Of a DNA stretch of 64,000 nt, positions 43,330-52,994 are shown piece by piece. The position numbers were made by a program, and so were the translations under genes. How positions within the stretch are numbered: the first letter of the stretch is position 1; each line of letters begins with the position of its first letter. The stretch covers positions 1 through 64,000 of the forward strand of contig CAKSPF010000006.1 in assembly GCA_934481345.1 (NCBI GenBank), given 5' to 3'. The stretch is from an uncultured Clostridia bacterium (GTDB lineage: Bacteria > Bacillota > Clostridia > UMGS1810). Under the pieces are notes generated by a model. That model was not told where the DNA came from and made no database searches. It saw nothing but the letters and a program-made list of their open reading frames with translations.

Positions 43330-44129
43330 TTTACTTCCTCCCTCTCTGTTGAGCGGAAAAGCGTTCCCACCTTTTTACCGTCAAGCAAATCATATATAAT
43401 ATACGGATCCGCTCCGTTTAAAATGAACATATCAATACCGCTTTTATTTACTATCTGTGCAGCCGCAAGCTTTGTTACCATTCCGCCTGTACCGCGCATG
43501 CTTCCTGCACCTCCGGCACATTCCTTTACAGACTCATCAACACCCTCCACACAGGATATAAGCTTTGCATCGGGATATTTGCCGGGGTCTTTGTCATAAA
43601 GACCGTCAATATCCGACAAAATCACAAGCAAATCAGCCCCCAGGAGGTTTGCAACCAGTGCCGACAGAGTATCGTTATCGCCGAATTCAATCTGCTCGGA
43701 GCTGACGGAGTCATTTTCGTTTACAATCGGTATCACACCGAGCCTCAAAAGTGTTTCAAATGTATTTACGGCATTGTTTTTTCTGATTTCGTCATCAACA
43801 ATATCTTTTGTCAAAAGAAGCTGTGCAACGCTGTGATTGTAATCCGCAAACAGACGCGAATAAAAATCCATAAGCTCACACTGTCCTATCGCCGCAAGTG
43901 CTTGTTTTTCTCTTGTTTCGGAAGGTCTTACCTTTATTCCGAGCTTGCCCATACCTACGCTTATCGCGCCGCTTGTCACAAGGATAATATCCTTTCCCTG
44001 ATTTTTGAGATCCGAAAGAACCTTTACTATTTTCTCCACACAGCGGATATTTACACCACCGCCGGCATATGTAAGTGTGGATGTTCCCACTTTAAACACT
44101 ACTCTTTTTGATTTTGCAAGACTGCTCAT
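43326..44129 (-). CDS. proB: Glutamate 5-kinase
   Basis: First and feedback-regulated step of proline synthesis. The 267-residue amino acid kinase has VVFKVGTSTLT at the N-terminus, LVTSGAISVGMGKLG, VNENDSVSSEQIEFGDND, and the GTGGMVTKLAAAQI signature. It ends after the kinase domain: the C-terminal PUA domain found in longer ProB proteins is absent. ATG at 44129 follows AGAGG; the frame up to 44144 has no better site. Confidence 0.95.
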   Translation of the reverse strand: MSSLAKSKRVVFKVGTSTLTYAGGGVNIRCVEKIVKVLSDLKNQGKDIILVTSGAISVGMGKLGIKVRPSETREKQALAAIGQCELMDFYSRLFADYNHSVAQLLLTKDIVDDEIRKNNAVNTFETLLRLGVIPIVNENDSVSSEQIEFGDNDTLSALVANLLGADLLVILSDIDGLYDKDPGKYPDAKLISCVEGVDESVKECAGGAGSMRGTGGMVTKLAAAQIVNKSGIDMFILNGADPYIIYDLLDGKKVGTLFRSTEREEVK

Positions 44130-44212
44130 ATAAATTCCTCTCATTTATTATAAAAATATAGTCTTTATATTTTTTATTCATTATACAACAACAGGGCTGC
44201 CGAAAAACTGCA

Positions 44213-44230
44213 AAAAGGTATAATATACCC
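44213..44230 (-). terminator. Weak terminator candidate between the coiled-coil gene and proB
   Basis: Minus-strand GGTATATTATACC (44230-44218) is a short self-complementary run followed by TTTTT (44217-44213). The stem is too AT-rich and short to be confident. Confidence 0.3.
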
Positions 44231-44279
44231 TGCAAAATCCCGAACAACCCTTATGTTTCGTACAAAATAATTTATTATA

Positions 44280-44720
44280 CTACTGGCGCAGACCCTCTCT
44301 GCACTGTTTGATTTTTTCATTAACACTTTTAACATCTGTTTCTACTCTTTCAAGAAGGTCATCTGCATATTTGATAGCGGCAAGTTTTATTTCTCTGCCG
44401 TCTTTCTGTGCCTTGGAAATAATATCATTTGCATTGGCTGTAGCCTGTTTGGTTATTTCGTGTTCATCTACAAGACCCATGATTTTGTGTTCTGCCTCTT
44501 TGATTTTTGCCTCTGCCTGTTTCTGTGCGTCGGATATTATTTTTTTAGAATCCTCGGCAATGGATTTTGCCACTCTCAATTCATCGGGAAGCTGAAGGCT
44601 TATATCATTGATAAGCTCCATAACCTGCTCTTTGTCTATAAAAGTCTTTTTTATAATCGGAATTTCAAATCCTTTTTCAATAACTTCTTCAAGCTCACTC
44701 AATAATTCTATTACATCCAT
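44280..44720 (-). CDS. Coiled-coil protein resembling DivIVA / ATP-synthase b subunit
   Basis: 146 residues with no transmembrane segment. From about residue 45 to the end it is almost all Ala/Glu/Lys/Gln heptad-type helix (SIAEDSKKIISDAQKQAEAK; ANANDIISKAQKDGREIKLA). The N-terminus VIELLSELEEVIEKGFEIP is conserved-looking in proteins placed after coaD in clostridia. Function unknown; the resemblance to DivIVA or b-subunit stalks may only reflect coiled-coil composition. GGAGG lies upstream, and it follows coaD by 15 nt. Confidence 0.8.
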   Translation of the reverse strand: MDVIELLSELEEVIEKGFEIPIIKKTFIDKEQVMELINDISLQLPDELRVAKSIAEDSKKIISDAQKQAEAKIKEAEHKIMGLVDEHEITKQATANANDIISKAQKDGREIKLAAIKYADDLLERVETDVKSVNEKIKQCREGLRQ

Positions 44721-44735
44721 CTTTAGTGATCCTCC

Positions 44736-45227
44736 CTAAAACTTATTTTTCATAGCAACAGCGGTAATTTCTTCTTTCATACTGTCCGGAACAAGCCCGT
44801 CGAGGCAGCCGCCGTGTCTTGCAACTTCTTTTACAATACTTGAACTCAAATACTGATATTTTGCACTTGTCATCATAAACAATGTTTCGATTTTCTTTGA
44901 AAGTTTATGATTCATAAGAGCCATCTGAAATTCGTATTCAAAATCCGAAACAGCCCTTAAACCTTTAATAATAATACTTGCACCTTTTTCTTCCATATAA
45001 TCAACCAGAAGTCCGGAAAAAGTATCTACCTCTACGTTGTCCAAATCTTTTATTTCCCTTTTTATCCATTCCATCCGCTTCTGTATGGAGAACATAGGTG
45101 TCTTTGAACTGTTTACAAGCACCGCCACGAAAACCTTGTCAAAGGTTCTCGACGATCTTCTTATTATATCGAGATGCCCGTTGGTGACAGGATCAAAGCT
45201 GCCCGGATATACTGCTGTCTTTTTCAT
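44736..45227 (-). CDS. coaD: Phosphopantetheine adenylyltransferase
   Basis: Penultimate step of coenzyme A synthesis. The 163-residue nucleotidyltransferase has [21 protein letters not shown] (residues 4-24, HxGH-type as NGHLD), [21 protein letters not shown] near residue 87, and the [17 protein letters not shown] segment. The ATG at 45227 overlaps the rsmD 3' end by 35 nt, so translation is probably coupled. The frame runs upstream to 45338, but that is only an overlap with rsmD. Confidence 0.96.
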   Translation of the reverse strand: MKKTAVYPGSFDPVTNGHLDIIRRSSRTFDKVFVAVLVNSSKTPMFSIQKRMEWIKREIKDLDNVEVDTFSGLLVDYMEEKGASIIIKGLRAVSDFEYEFQMALMNHKLSKKIETLFMMTSAKYQYLSSSIVKEVARHGGCLDGLVPDSMKEEITAVAMKNKF

Positions 45228-45768
45228 TGCCTGCCATATCCTCCAATACATAAATTCTTGCTTTGCCGTAGATTTTATCCTTAACCGTAATATAACCTTC
45301 TGCTTCAACGGAACTTGAACTGTCGCACTCAACGGCAATAATGCCGCCTTGGTTTAAAATCTGCCGCTGTTTTATAATAAGCAGAACTTCCTCATACAGA
45401 CCGGCTTTGTATGGCGGATCCAAAAAAATAATGTCATATTTTTTATCCGTTTTTTTCAGAAATCCGATACTGTCGCTTGAAACAACCTCCGGTTTATCCT
45501 CAAGGCGCGCTTTTTTCAGGTTTGATTTAATCACCCTCAGAGCGTCATCATTGTTATCCACAAAAGTGCAGCTTTTTGCACCGCGGCTCAGCGCCTCTAT
45601 ACCGAGAGCACCGCTTCCGGCAAACAAATCCAACACATCCGCATCAAGAACATAAGAAAAAATAATATTAAAAAGTGATTCCTTTACCCTGTCAAGCGTC
45701 GGTCTGGTTTCCAGACCGCTCGGACTGTCAAGTTTAAGTCCCCTGAGCATTCCGGAAATAACTCTCAA
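45193..45768 (-). CDS. rsmD: 16S rRNA (guanine-966 N2)-methyltransferase RsmD
   Basis: Methylates G966 of 16S rRNA in the assembled 30S subunit. The 191-residue protein has [15 protein letters not shown] at the N-terminus, the SAM loop [20 protein letters not shown], and the catalytic DPPY motif in [19 protein letters not shown] start at 45768 gives the conserved N-terminus, with AAAGGAG 8 nt upstream. It is paired with coaD, as in many Firmicutes. Confidence 0.95.
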   Translation of the reverse strand: MRVISGMLRGLKLDSPSGLETRPTLDRVKESLFNIIFSYVLDADVLDLFAGSGALGIEALSRGAKSCTFVDNNDDALRVIKSNLKKARLEDKPEVVSSDSIGFLKKTDKKYDIIFLDPPYKAGLYEEVLLIIKQRQILNQGGIIAVECDSSSSVEAEGYITVKDKIYGKARIYVLEDMAGNEKDSSISGQL

Positions 45769-45905
45769 TGCGACCGCTCCTTTTGAATACTGCAAATGCA
45801 TAAATATCATTTTATATACATATACTTGTAATTTATTATATAATCAATCGCTTCAATTGTCAAGTACGATTATTGCATTTTATGCACAAAGTCCTTATAA
45901 ACTGC

Positions 45906-45926
45906 AAAAAGGGCACCTCAGTGCCC
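45906..45926 (-). terminator. Terminator of the EF-G-like gene
   Basis: Minus-strand GGGCAC (45926-45921) pairs with GTGCCC (45916-45911) around a 4 nt loop, followed by TTTTT. It lies 21 nt after the stop codon. Confidence 0.75.
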
Positions 45927-45946
45927 GATTTACAGATTTATATTTA

Positions 45947-48004
45947 TTATTTTTGTGCTTTGGAAAGCTCTATAACTTTATCAAGAATGTTCGGCGGAAC
46001 CTCCTCATACTGCTTATGCTTAAATTCAAAGCTTCCCCTGCCGTTTGTAACCGCTCTTAAATCCGTTGCATATTTAAGCATTTCCGCTTCGGGAACATAT
46101 GCTGTTATCTCGGTAATTTTTTCGTTAACCGGATTCATTCCCATTATCCTGCCTCTGCGTCTGTTTATATCGCCCACGACATCGCCTGTATAAGAATTCG
46201 GAACATATGCTTTGAGTTCTCCTATCGGCTCAAGTATCACGGGTTTTGCCTTTGGCATAGCATCTTTATATGCAAGCGATGCTGCCGTTTTGAATGCAAG
46301 CTCCGAGGAATCCACCGGATGATACGAACCGTCCAGGAGCGTCGCTTTTAAATTTACCACGGGGTAACCTGCAAGAACACCGTTTTTCATACTTTCCTTT
46401 ATGCCCTTTTCAACTGCCGGGAAGAAATTTTTCGGAACGCTTCCTCCGAATATTTTTTCTTCAAATACAAGCTCCTCGCTTTCGCACGGTTCAAATTCAA
46501 TCCACACATGACCGTACTGACCGTGGCCTCCGGATTGTTTTTTATACTTACCCTCAGCCTTTGCTTTTCCTTTAATTGACTCTCTGTATGCGATACGCGG
46601 TTCTTTCAGGTTTACATCCACTCCGAATTTTGTGGCAAGCTTTGAGCATATTACGCTCAGGTGCTGCTCGCCGGTACCCGATATAACCGTCTGATGAGTT
46701 TCTGTATTCTGCACAAGAGAGAATGTTTTGTCCTCGCTTAATAGCTTCGAAAGTCCCGTACTTATTTTTTCTTCATCACCTTTTGCTTTGGGTTCTATCG
46801 CCATAGAAAGCACCGGCGGAGGAAAGGCAATAGGCTCAGTAACAACATTGAGCGGCAAGGCGCAAAGAGTATCCGAAGTTTCCGCATATATAAGCTTTGC
46901 GGTTACTCCTATATCGCCTGCTGTTACAGCCTGCGTTTCGGTCTGTTTTTTTCCTCTTATAAAATACAGTTTTCCTATCTTTTCTTCCTTTGATTTTTTT
47001 GCATTTACAAGAACCGTATCCGGCTTCAATACACCCGACAAAACTTTAAAATAAGACATTTTGCCTACATAGCTGTCTACAACCGTTTTAAAAATTTTTA
47101 TTACGGCAGGCTTTGAGCTGTCACATTCTATTTCTTCAATTTCTCCGCTTTTTGTATTCTCGGCTTCCGCCGCTTCACATTCTGCCGGAGAAGGCATATA
47201 ATCAGCAACAGTATTTAAAAGATGTGTTATTCCTATATTGGAATGTACGCTGCCGCATATTACCGGAACAACCGTAGAATCATTTATTCCGACTTTAAGC
47301 GCCTGTTTTATTTCATCTTCGGTAAACTCACCGCCGTCAAAATATTTCTGCATCAGTTCCTCGCTTACCTCTGCAACGGCCTCCAAAAGTATATCGCGGC
47401 TCCTTGAAGCAATGTCCCTGAAGTTTTCCGGTATTTCTTCGTATGTAGCATTTTCGCCTTTAAACATTTTTGCGCGCATTTTTATTACATCTACAAATCC
47501 CGTAAGTGCGTCGCCTTCCTTTATGGGAAATGTAAACGGCGCTATGCATTTGCCGAATATGGAGTTTAATTCTTCTATTACTTTGGAATAATTGGCTTTT
47601 ATGTCGTCAAGTTTATTTACAAACACGATTTTCGGTTTGCCCTCTGCGAGCTTCCAGGCACGTTCCGTTCCGGCGCTTACTCCCGATTTACCGCTTACGA
47701 CTATGAGTGCATTCTCACATACGCTTGCCGCTTCGAGCTGCTCTCCCACAAAGTCGGATGTTCCCGGGGTATCAAGAAAATTTATTTTTACGTTATTCCA
47801 TTCAATAGGTATTACAGAGGTGTTTATTGAAATTTTTCTTTTAATTTCTTCCAGGTCAAAATCCGACGCTGTATTTCCGTCTTCGGTACGTCCGACTCTT
47901 TCAATGATTTTTGCTTTTTTGAGCATTGCCTCGCAAAGCGAGGTTTTTCCTGCATTGGAGTGTGCCGCAATGCACACGTTTCTTATGTTTTTGGTATCAA
48001 TCAT
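45947..48004 (-). CDS. EF-G-like translational GTPase (second-type elongation factor G)
   Basis: 685 residues with the EF-G domain layout: GTPase (about 1-270), beta-barrel domain 2 (about 300-375), domains III-V (about 385-680). The P-loop is AAHSNAGKTS rather than the AHIDAGKTT of the main EF-G; switch II is DTPGTSDF and G4 is NKLDD. It belongs with the EF-G-like group of Firmicutes, not TetM (no match to that N-terminus). Its role, perhaps in ribosome recycling or stress, is not settled. The main fusA is not in the window. GGAGG lies before the ATG. Confidence 0.85.
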   Translation of the reverse strand: MIDTKNIRNVCIAAHSNAGKTSLCEAMLKKAKIIERVGRTEDGNTASDFDLEEIKRKISINTSVIPIEWNNVKINFLDTPGTSDFVGEQLEAASVCENALIVVSGKSGVSAGTERAWKLAEGKPKIVFVNKLDDIKANYSKVIEELNSIFGKCIAPFTFPIKEGDALTGFVDVIKMRAKMFKGENATYEEIPENFRDIASRSRDILLEAVAEVSEELMQKYFDGGEFTEDEIKQALKVGINDSTVVPVICGSVHSNIGITHLLNTVADYMPSPAECEAAEAENTKSGEIEEIECDSSKPAVIKIFKTVVDSYVGKMSYFKVLSGVLKPDTVLVNAKKSKEEKIGKLYFIRGKKQTETQAVTAGDIGVTAKLIYAETSDTLCALPLNVVTEPIAFPPPVLSMAIEPKAKGDEEKISTGLSKLLSEDKTFSLVQNTETHQTVISGTGEQHLSVICSKLATKFGVDVNLKEPRIAYRESIKGKAKAEGKYKKQSGGHGQYGHVWIEFEPCESEELVFEEKIFGGSVPKNFFPAVEKGIKESMKNGVLAGYPVVNLKATLLDGSYHPVDSSELAFKTAASLAYKDAMPKAKPVILEPIGELKAYVPNSYTGDVVGDINRRRGRIMGMNPVNEKITEITAYVPEAEMLKYATDLRAVTNGRGSFEFKHKQYEEVPPNILDKVIELSKAQK

Positions 48005-48398
48005 CTTTCCCTTCCTCCTTGTCCTTACACGAATAAGAATAATTTATTCTTTTTAATTTATATGAGAAAACCGCTTTTAAAAACTCATATTTTAATAAAA
48101 AGATTTCTATATAACAATGTTCGGTATTTTATTTTCTTTTCCTTTTTTAAACAAAATAAATATACAACAAAATTTGTTTGAATTTTATGTGAATATTTCA
48201 CAAACAAAGTGATTTACATAGTATTTTTTTGAATTTTTTTACCAAAAAAGTTGTAATAATTATTTATTTAAAATATTAATTTTGTCTGTTTTAAAACAAA
48301 TATTTTTTGACGCGGAAATAAAACTTTTAAAAAAAGGTCTTTACAAAACTACTTCTTTATAGTAATGTATTTGTAAAAGACTTTTGGAGATGATATGC
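48005..48398. other. 394 bp AT-rich divergent intergenic region
   Basis: No gene is supported here. It separates the minus-strand EF-G-like gene from plus-strand dprA and should contain both promoters, but no box pair stands out. A palindrome TGTGAA-TAT-TTCACA (48188-48202) is the only obvious site and has the look of a CRP/FNR-type half-site pair with a 5 bp instead of a 6 bp centre. Confidence 0.3.
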
Positions 48399-49520
48399 TT
48401 GAACAACTCAATATTGTGGATGTGGCTTAATCAAAAAACCGAGATAAGCCGCACAAAACAATTAAAATTGTTTAAAGAATTTAAAAGTATTGAGGCAATT
48501 TATGCAGCAGGCGTATCGGATTTTTCAAAATATGATTTTTTAAGTGAAAGAGAAATAAACAATCTGTGTACCAAAAATGCAGATGAAATGAATTATGAAT
48601 ATGAACTTCTTAAAAAACACAATTCATTTATAATTTCAATAGATTCCGAAAACTATCCGCAAATGCTTAAAGAAATATCCGACCCTCCTACGGTTCTTTA
48701 TTGCAGAGGAAATAATATAAATCTTAATGACAGACTGTGCATTGCCGTTGTAGGAACAAGGAAAGCTACCGTTTACGGAAAAAGCGTTGCATTTAATTTA
48801 TCCAGAAATCTTGCCTCGCAGGGTGTTGTGATAGTCAGCGGCATGGCAATGGGTATAGATTCCAAGGCACATGAAGGCGCGATCTTTGCAAAAGCCCCGA
48901 CAGTTGCGGTTATAGGATGCGGTGTAAATGTGGTTTATCCCAAAGTGAATTCGGAACTTATGCGAAATATAATTAAAACCGGTATGGTAATAAGTGAATA
49001 TCCGCTCGGTTCAAGACCTGCCAAATTCCACTTTCCGGAAAGAAACAGAATTATATCGGGTTTATGTCAGGGCACTGTGGTTGTCGAAGCCGATATAAAA
49101 AGCGGTTCTCTTATAACTGCCAAATCTTCATATGAACAGGGACGCGATGTTTTTGCCGTTCCCGGAAATATTAATTCTCTGTATTCTAAAGGTACAAATT
49201 ATCTTATAAAAGACGGCGCAAGAGTTTTAACCTGCGACGAAGACGTTTTGTCGTATTACCGTCTTGATTATGCGGAAAAACTCATAAATTCTTCTTTTGA
49301 ATATGAGAGAGTGCCGGAAGATGATATAAATGAAAACGAAACAAACGGGAAAGCTCCCGAAGACATTATTCTTTCCGTTATTTCCGAAGCGCCGGTTCAT
49401 ATTGATACCATATGTGAAAAATCCGGTCTTGACCTCGGATATATAAACTCGGTGCTGATGCTTATGGAGCTGAGAGGAAAAATAATCAAACTTCCCGGAG
49501 GCTTTTATCAAAAATCCTGA
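48399..49520 (+). CDS. dprA: DNA-processing protein DprA
   Basis: Loads RecA on incoming single-stranded DNA in transformation and is widely kept in non-competent bacteria. The 373-residue protein has the Rossmann-like core VVGTRKATVYGKSVAFNLS, the VIVSGMAMGIDSKAHEGA loop, GCGVNVVYP, and SEYPLGSRPAKFHFPERNRI; a C-terminal winged helix (about 310-373) follows. A TTG start at 48399 with GGAG 9 nt upstream is chosen; an in-frame ATG at 48390 abuts the GGAG. dprA-topA is a conserved pair. Confidence 0.95.
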   Translation: MNNSILWMWLNQKTEISRTKQLKLFKEFKSIEAIYAAGVSDFSKYDFLSEREINNLCTKNADEMNYEYELLKKHNSFIISIDSENYPQMLKEISDPPTVLYCRGNNINLNDRLCIAVVGTRKATVYGKSVAFNLSRNLASQGVVIVSGMAMGIDSKAHEGAIFAKAPTVAVIGCGVNVVYPKVNSELMRNIIKTGMVISEYPLGSRPAKFHFPERNRIISGLCQGTVVVEADIKSGSLITAKSSYEQGRDVFAVPGNINSLYSKGTNYLIKDGARVLTCDEDVLSYYRLDYAEKLINSSFEYERVPEDDINENETNGKAPEDIILSVISEAPVHIDTICEKSGLDLGYINSVLMLMELRGKIIKLPGGFYQKS

Positions 49521-49556
49521 AAATAAATTATTTATATAGAAAGCAAGGAGTACAAA

Positions 49557-51623
49557 ATGTTAAAAAAATTAGTGATTGTCGAATCTCCGTCAAAGGCAAC
49601 AACAATTAAAAAATATCTTGGAAAAGGTTACAGTGTGGTAGCCAGCATGGGGCATATCATAGACCTTCCGAAAAGTCAGCTTGCTGTTGACATTGATAAC
49701 AATTTTGAACCCAAATATATCACAATACGCGGCAAAGGAGAAATCGTAAAAAAGCTTAAAAGAGAAGCTAAGAATGCAGACAAAATTTTTCTCGCAACCG
49801 ACCCCGACCGCGAAGGAGAAGCAATAAGCTGGCATCTGGCACATCTGCTTAATATAGACGGAAGCTCCCGGTGCCGTGTTACTTTTAACGAAATCACAAA
49901 AAAAGCCGTTACAGCCGGTATCAAGGAACCGCGGCAAATTGACGAAAAACTGGTAGACGCACAGCAGGCACGCCGCGTTCTGGACAGAATAGTGGGTTAT
50001 CAGATAAGTCCGTTACTTTGGAAAAAAGTAAAAAAAGGATTAAGCGCCGGCAGAGTGCAGTCTGTTGCCGCAAAGCTCATCTGCGACCGTGAAAATGAAA
50101 TTAATAATTTTGAAGAAAAAGAATACTGGACAATTGACGCGTCACTTATTTCCGGAAAGAAAAAATTCAAAGCGTCATTTTACGGCATAAACGGCAAAAA
50201 AACAGAAATATCGAACGAAACCGATGCTCAAAAAATACTTGACGACGTCAAAGACAAGACGTTCACCGTTTCAAAAGTCAAAAAATCTCAGAAAAAGAGA
50301 ACAAGCGCACCTCCTTTTATTACATCTACTCTCCAGCAGGAAGCAGGAAGAAAACTCTCCTTTACTTCCATGCGTACAATGCAGACAGCACAGCAGCTTT
50401 ATGAAGGTGTAAATATAAAAGGCAAAGGCCAGATCGGTCTTATAACCTATATGAGAACGGACTCTCTGAGAGTTTCGGCAGACGCCGTTGAAGAAGCAAG
50501 AAAATATATTCTCGGCGAATACGGAAAAGACTATCTTCCTTCATCACCGAAGGTATACAAAACCAAAAAAAATGCACAGGACGCGCACGAAGCCATACGT
50601 CCGACTTATCCGGATTTGAGCCCTTCAAGTATCAAAGACTCACTCTCGGCGGATCAGTATAAAATATACAAGCTTATATGGGAAAGATTCATTTCCAGCC
50701 AGATGTCAGACGCATTGTTTGATGTTGTTTCGGTGGAATTCAATGCCGGAAATTATACATTCAAGAGCTCCGGCTCGACTGTAAAATTTGCAGGTTTTTC
50801 TGCCCTTTATACAGAAAGCAAGGACACCGAAGAAAAGAAAGAAGCAAAGCTTCCGGAACTGAATGAGGGAGATACTCCGAAAACCGAAAATATTGAAAAG
50901 GAACAGCATTTCACACAGCCTCCGGCAAGATATACCGAAGCTTCTCTAATCAAAACGCTTGAAGAGCTCGGAATAGGCAGACCGAGTACCTATGCTCCTA
51001 CAATCGCTACAATCATAAACAGAGGTTATATTATAAGAGAAAAAAAGGCTCTCGTTCCCACAGAGCTCGGCATAATTGTAAACACAATTATGTGTGAAAA
51101 CTTTAAGGATATAGTTGATGCGGCATTTACTGCCGAAATGGAATCGAATCTTGATAAAATAGAAGACGGTTCATTGAACTGGCATAATGTTATTTCCGAA
51201 TTCTACGGTCCGTTTGAAGATACACTGAAAAAAGCCGAAGAAAAAATCGGAAACATTGAAATTAAAGACGAAGTTTCCGATGTAGTGTGCGACAAATGCG
51301 GCAGACTTATGGTATATAAACACGGGAAATTCGGTAAGTTTCTCGCATGCCCGGGATTTCCCGAATGCAGAAATACCAAAGCAATCACAAAACAAATCGG
51401 CGTAAAATGTCCTAAATGCGGCGGTGATATAATAGAAAGAAAGTCAAAAAGAGGAAAGGTATTTTACGGATGCTCAAATTATCCGGAATGTGATTTCAAT
51501 TCATGGGATACCCCGACAAATGACAAATGCGATAAGTGCGGCGGCATGCTTTATATTAAAGGTATACGCGGCAAAAAGAAATATTGCCCCGTATGTGATG
51601 AAAAAAATAAGGAGAAAAAATAA
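49557..51623 (+). CDS. topA: DNA topoisomerase I
   Basis: Relaxes negative supercoils (type IA). The 688-residue protein has the TOPRIM domain (LVIVESPSKATTIKKYLG; ATDPDREGEAISWHLA), the active-site tyrosine in GLITYMRTDSLR, and SAGRVQSVA. The C-terminus has three Cys4 zinc fingers (about residues 580, 617 and 660; CDKCG...CPGFPEC, CPKCG...CSNYPEC, CDKCG...CPVC). AAGGAG precedes the ATG. It ends directly at the trmFO start. Confidence 0.96.
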   Translation: MLKKLVIVESPSKATTIKKYLGKGYSVVASMGHIIDLPKSQLAVDIDNNFEPKYITIRGKGEIVKKLKREAKNADKIFLATDPDREGEAISWHLAHLLNIDGSSRCRVTFNEITKKAVTAGIKEPRQIDEKLVDAQQARRVLDRIVGYQISPLLWKKVKKGLSAGRVQSVAAKLICDRENEINNFEEKEYWTIDASLISGKKKFKASFYGINGKKTEISNETDAQKILDDVKDKTFTVSKVKKSQKKRTSAPPFITSTLQQEAGRKLSFTSMRTMQTAQQLYEGVNIKGKGQIGLITYMRTDSLRVSADAVEEARKYILGEYGKDYLPSSPKVYKTKKNAQDAHEAIRPTYPDLSPSSIKDSLSADQYKIYKLIWERFISSQMSDALFDVVSVEFNAGNYTFKSSGSTVKFAGFSALYTESKDTEEKKEAKLPELNEGDTPKTENIEKEQHFTQPPARYTEASLIKTLEELGIGRPSTYAPTIATIINRGYIIREKKALVPTELGIIVNTIMCENFKDIVDAAFTAEMESNLDKIEDGSLNWHNVISEFYGPFEDTLKKAEEKIGNIEIKDEVSDVVCDKCGRLMVYKHGKFGKFLACPGFPECRNTKAITKQIGVKCPKCGGDIIERKSKRGKVFYGCSNYPECDFNSWDTPTNDKCDKCGGMLYIKGIRGKKKYCPVCDEKNKEKK

Positions 51624-52928
51624 ATGACTGTTAAAGTAATAGGAGGAGGGCTTGCGGGATGCGAAGCAGCCTGGCAGATTGCCGGATACGGCATAAACGT
51701 TGAGCTTTATGATATGAAACCGAAGAAATTTTCTCCGGCACATAATCTTGATACATTATGTGAGCTTGTATGCAGCAATTCTCTGCGTTCAGACCGCCTT
51801 GAAAACGCTGTCGGTCTTCTTAAAGAAGAAATGCGTACTTTGGGTTCTTTGATTATGCAATGTGCGGATGAAGTGCGTGTTCCTGCAGGCGGAGCGCTTG
51901 CGGTAGACAGAGTGCGTTTTTCACAGCTTGTAACCGAAAAGCTCAAAGCCTCTCCATATATAAAAATAATTTCGGAAGAAATCACTGATATCAATCCTGA
52001 TGAATATACAATAATCGCAAGCGGTCCTCTTACCTCAGATTTGCTTTATGAAAATATAAAAAAATTTTTAGGTGACAGCTATCTTCACTTTTTTGACGCA
52101 GCCGCACCCATAGTCACGGCGGAAAGCATAGATATGTCAAAAGCTTACCGTGCATCAAGATACGGCAAGGGTACTGCGGATTATATAAACTGCCCTATGT
52201 CAAAAGAGGAATACGAAGCATTTTATGAAAATCTTATAAATGCAGAAACCGCCGAGGTTCACGGAGCAGACAGCGGCACCGTATTTGAAGGCTGCATGCC
52301 GGTCGAAGTAATGGCAAAAAGAGGAAAGGATACTCTTCTTTTCGGGCCTTTGAAACCGGTGGGTCTTGAAAATCCAAACTCAGGCGGTTCTCTTCCTTAC
52401 GCAGTCGTGCAGTTAAGGCAGGATAACTTAAACGGTACACTTTTCAACATTGTAGGCTTTCAGACTCATTTGAAATTCGGTGAACAAAAAAGAGTTTTTT
52501 CACTCATACCCGGTCTGGAAAATGCAGAATTTGTACGTTACGGTGTAATGCACCGCAACACCTTTATAAATTCTCCGAAGCTTCTGAATAAATATTATCA
52601 GACAAACAAATGCGATAAAATATTCTTTGCGGGGCAGATAACAGGTGTTGAGGGTTATGTGGAATCGGCCTCAAGCGGTATGGCAGCAGGTATTAATATA
52701 GCAAGAAAAATAAAAAACCTCGATATGATAGACTTTACTGCATATACGGCAATCGGAGGCCTTGCACATTATATAAGTGAAAATTCCCTCGGTAAATTTC
52801 AGCCTATGAATGTTACCTTCGGAATTATAGAACCGCTCAAAGAAAGAATAAGAAAGAAAAAGGAAAAAAACGAAAAAATTTCCGAAAGAGCACTTTTAAA
52901 AATCAAAGAAATAAGAAATATATTATAA
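51624..52928 (+). CDS. trmFO: Methylenetetrahydrofolate-tRNA uracil-54 methyltransferase TrmFO
   Basis: FAD/folate enzyme that makes ribothymidine at T54 of tRNA. The 434-residue protein has the FAD-binding [36 protein letters not shown], the [11 protein letters not shown] segment and [20 protein letters not shown]. The ATG directly follows the topA stop, so translation is probably coupled. ThyX, also folate- and flavin-dependent, is in the same window but not linked. Confidence 0.96.
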   Translation: MTVKVIGGGLAGCEAAWQIAGYGINVELYDMKPKKFSPAHNLDTLCELVCSNSLRSDRLENAVGLLKEEMRTLGSLIMQCADEVRVPAGGALAVDRVRFSQLVTEKLKASPYIKIISEEITDINPDEYTIIASGPLTSDLLYENIKKFLGDSYLHFFDAAAPIVTAESIDMSKAYRASRYGKGTADYINCPMSKEEYEAFYENLINAETAEVHGADSGTVFEGCMPVEVMAKRGKDTLLFGPLKPVGLENPNSGGSLPYAVVQLRQDNLNGTLFNIVGFQTHLKFGEQKRVFSLIPGLENAEFVRYGVMHRNTFINSPKLLNKYYQTNKCDKIFFAGQITGVEGYVESASSGMAAGINIARKIKNLDMIDFTAYTAIGGLAHYISENSLGKFQPMNVTFGIIEPLKERIRKKKEKNEKISERALLKIKEIRNIL

Positions 52929-52994
52929 TTTAATAATGTCTTTTTATTATTAAATTGCATATATATAATTAAAAAAGGACAAGGTGTGAAAAAT

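Noticed and set aside
45947..48004. Tetracycline resistance protein (TetM type)
   Set aside because: The P-loop and N-terminus fit the EF-G-like group of Firmicutes, and no leader or resistance-element context is present.
48340..48368. TTTACA plus TATAGT-like boxes as a dprA promoter
   Set aside because: The spacing is 12 bp to the good -10 and the 17 bp alternative matches only half of the -10 consensus.
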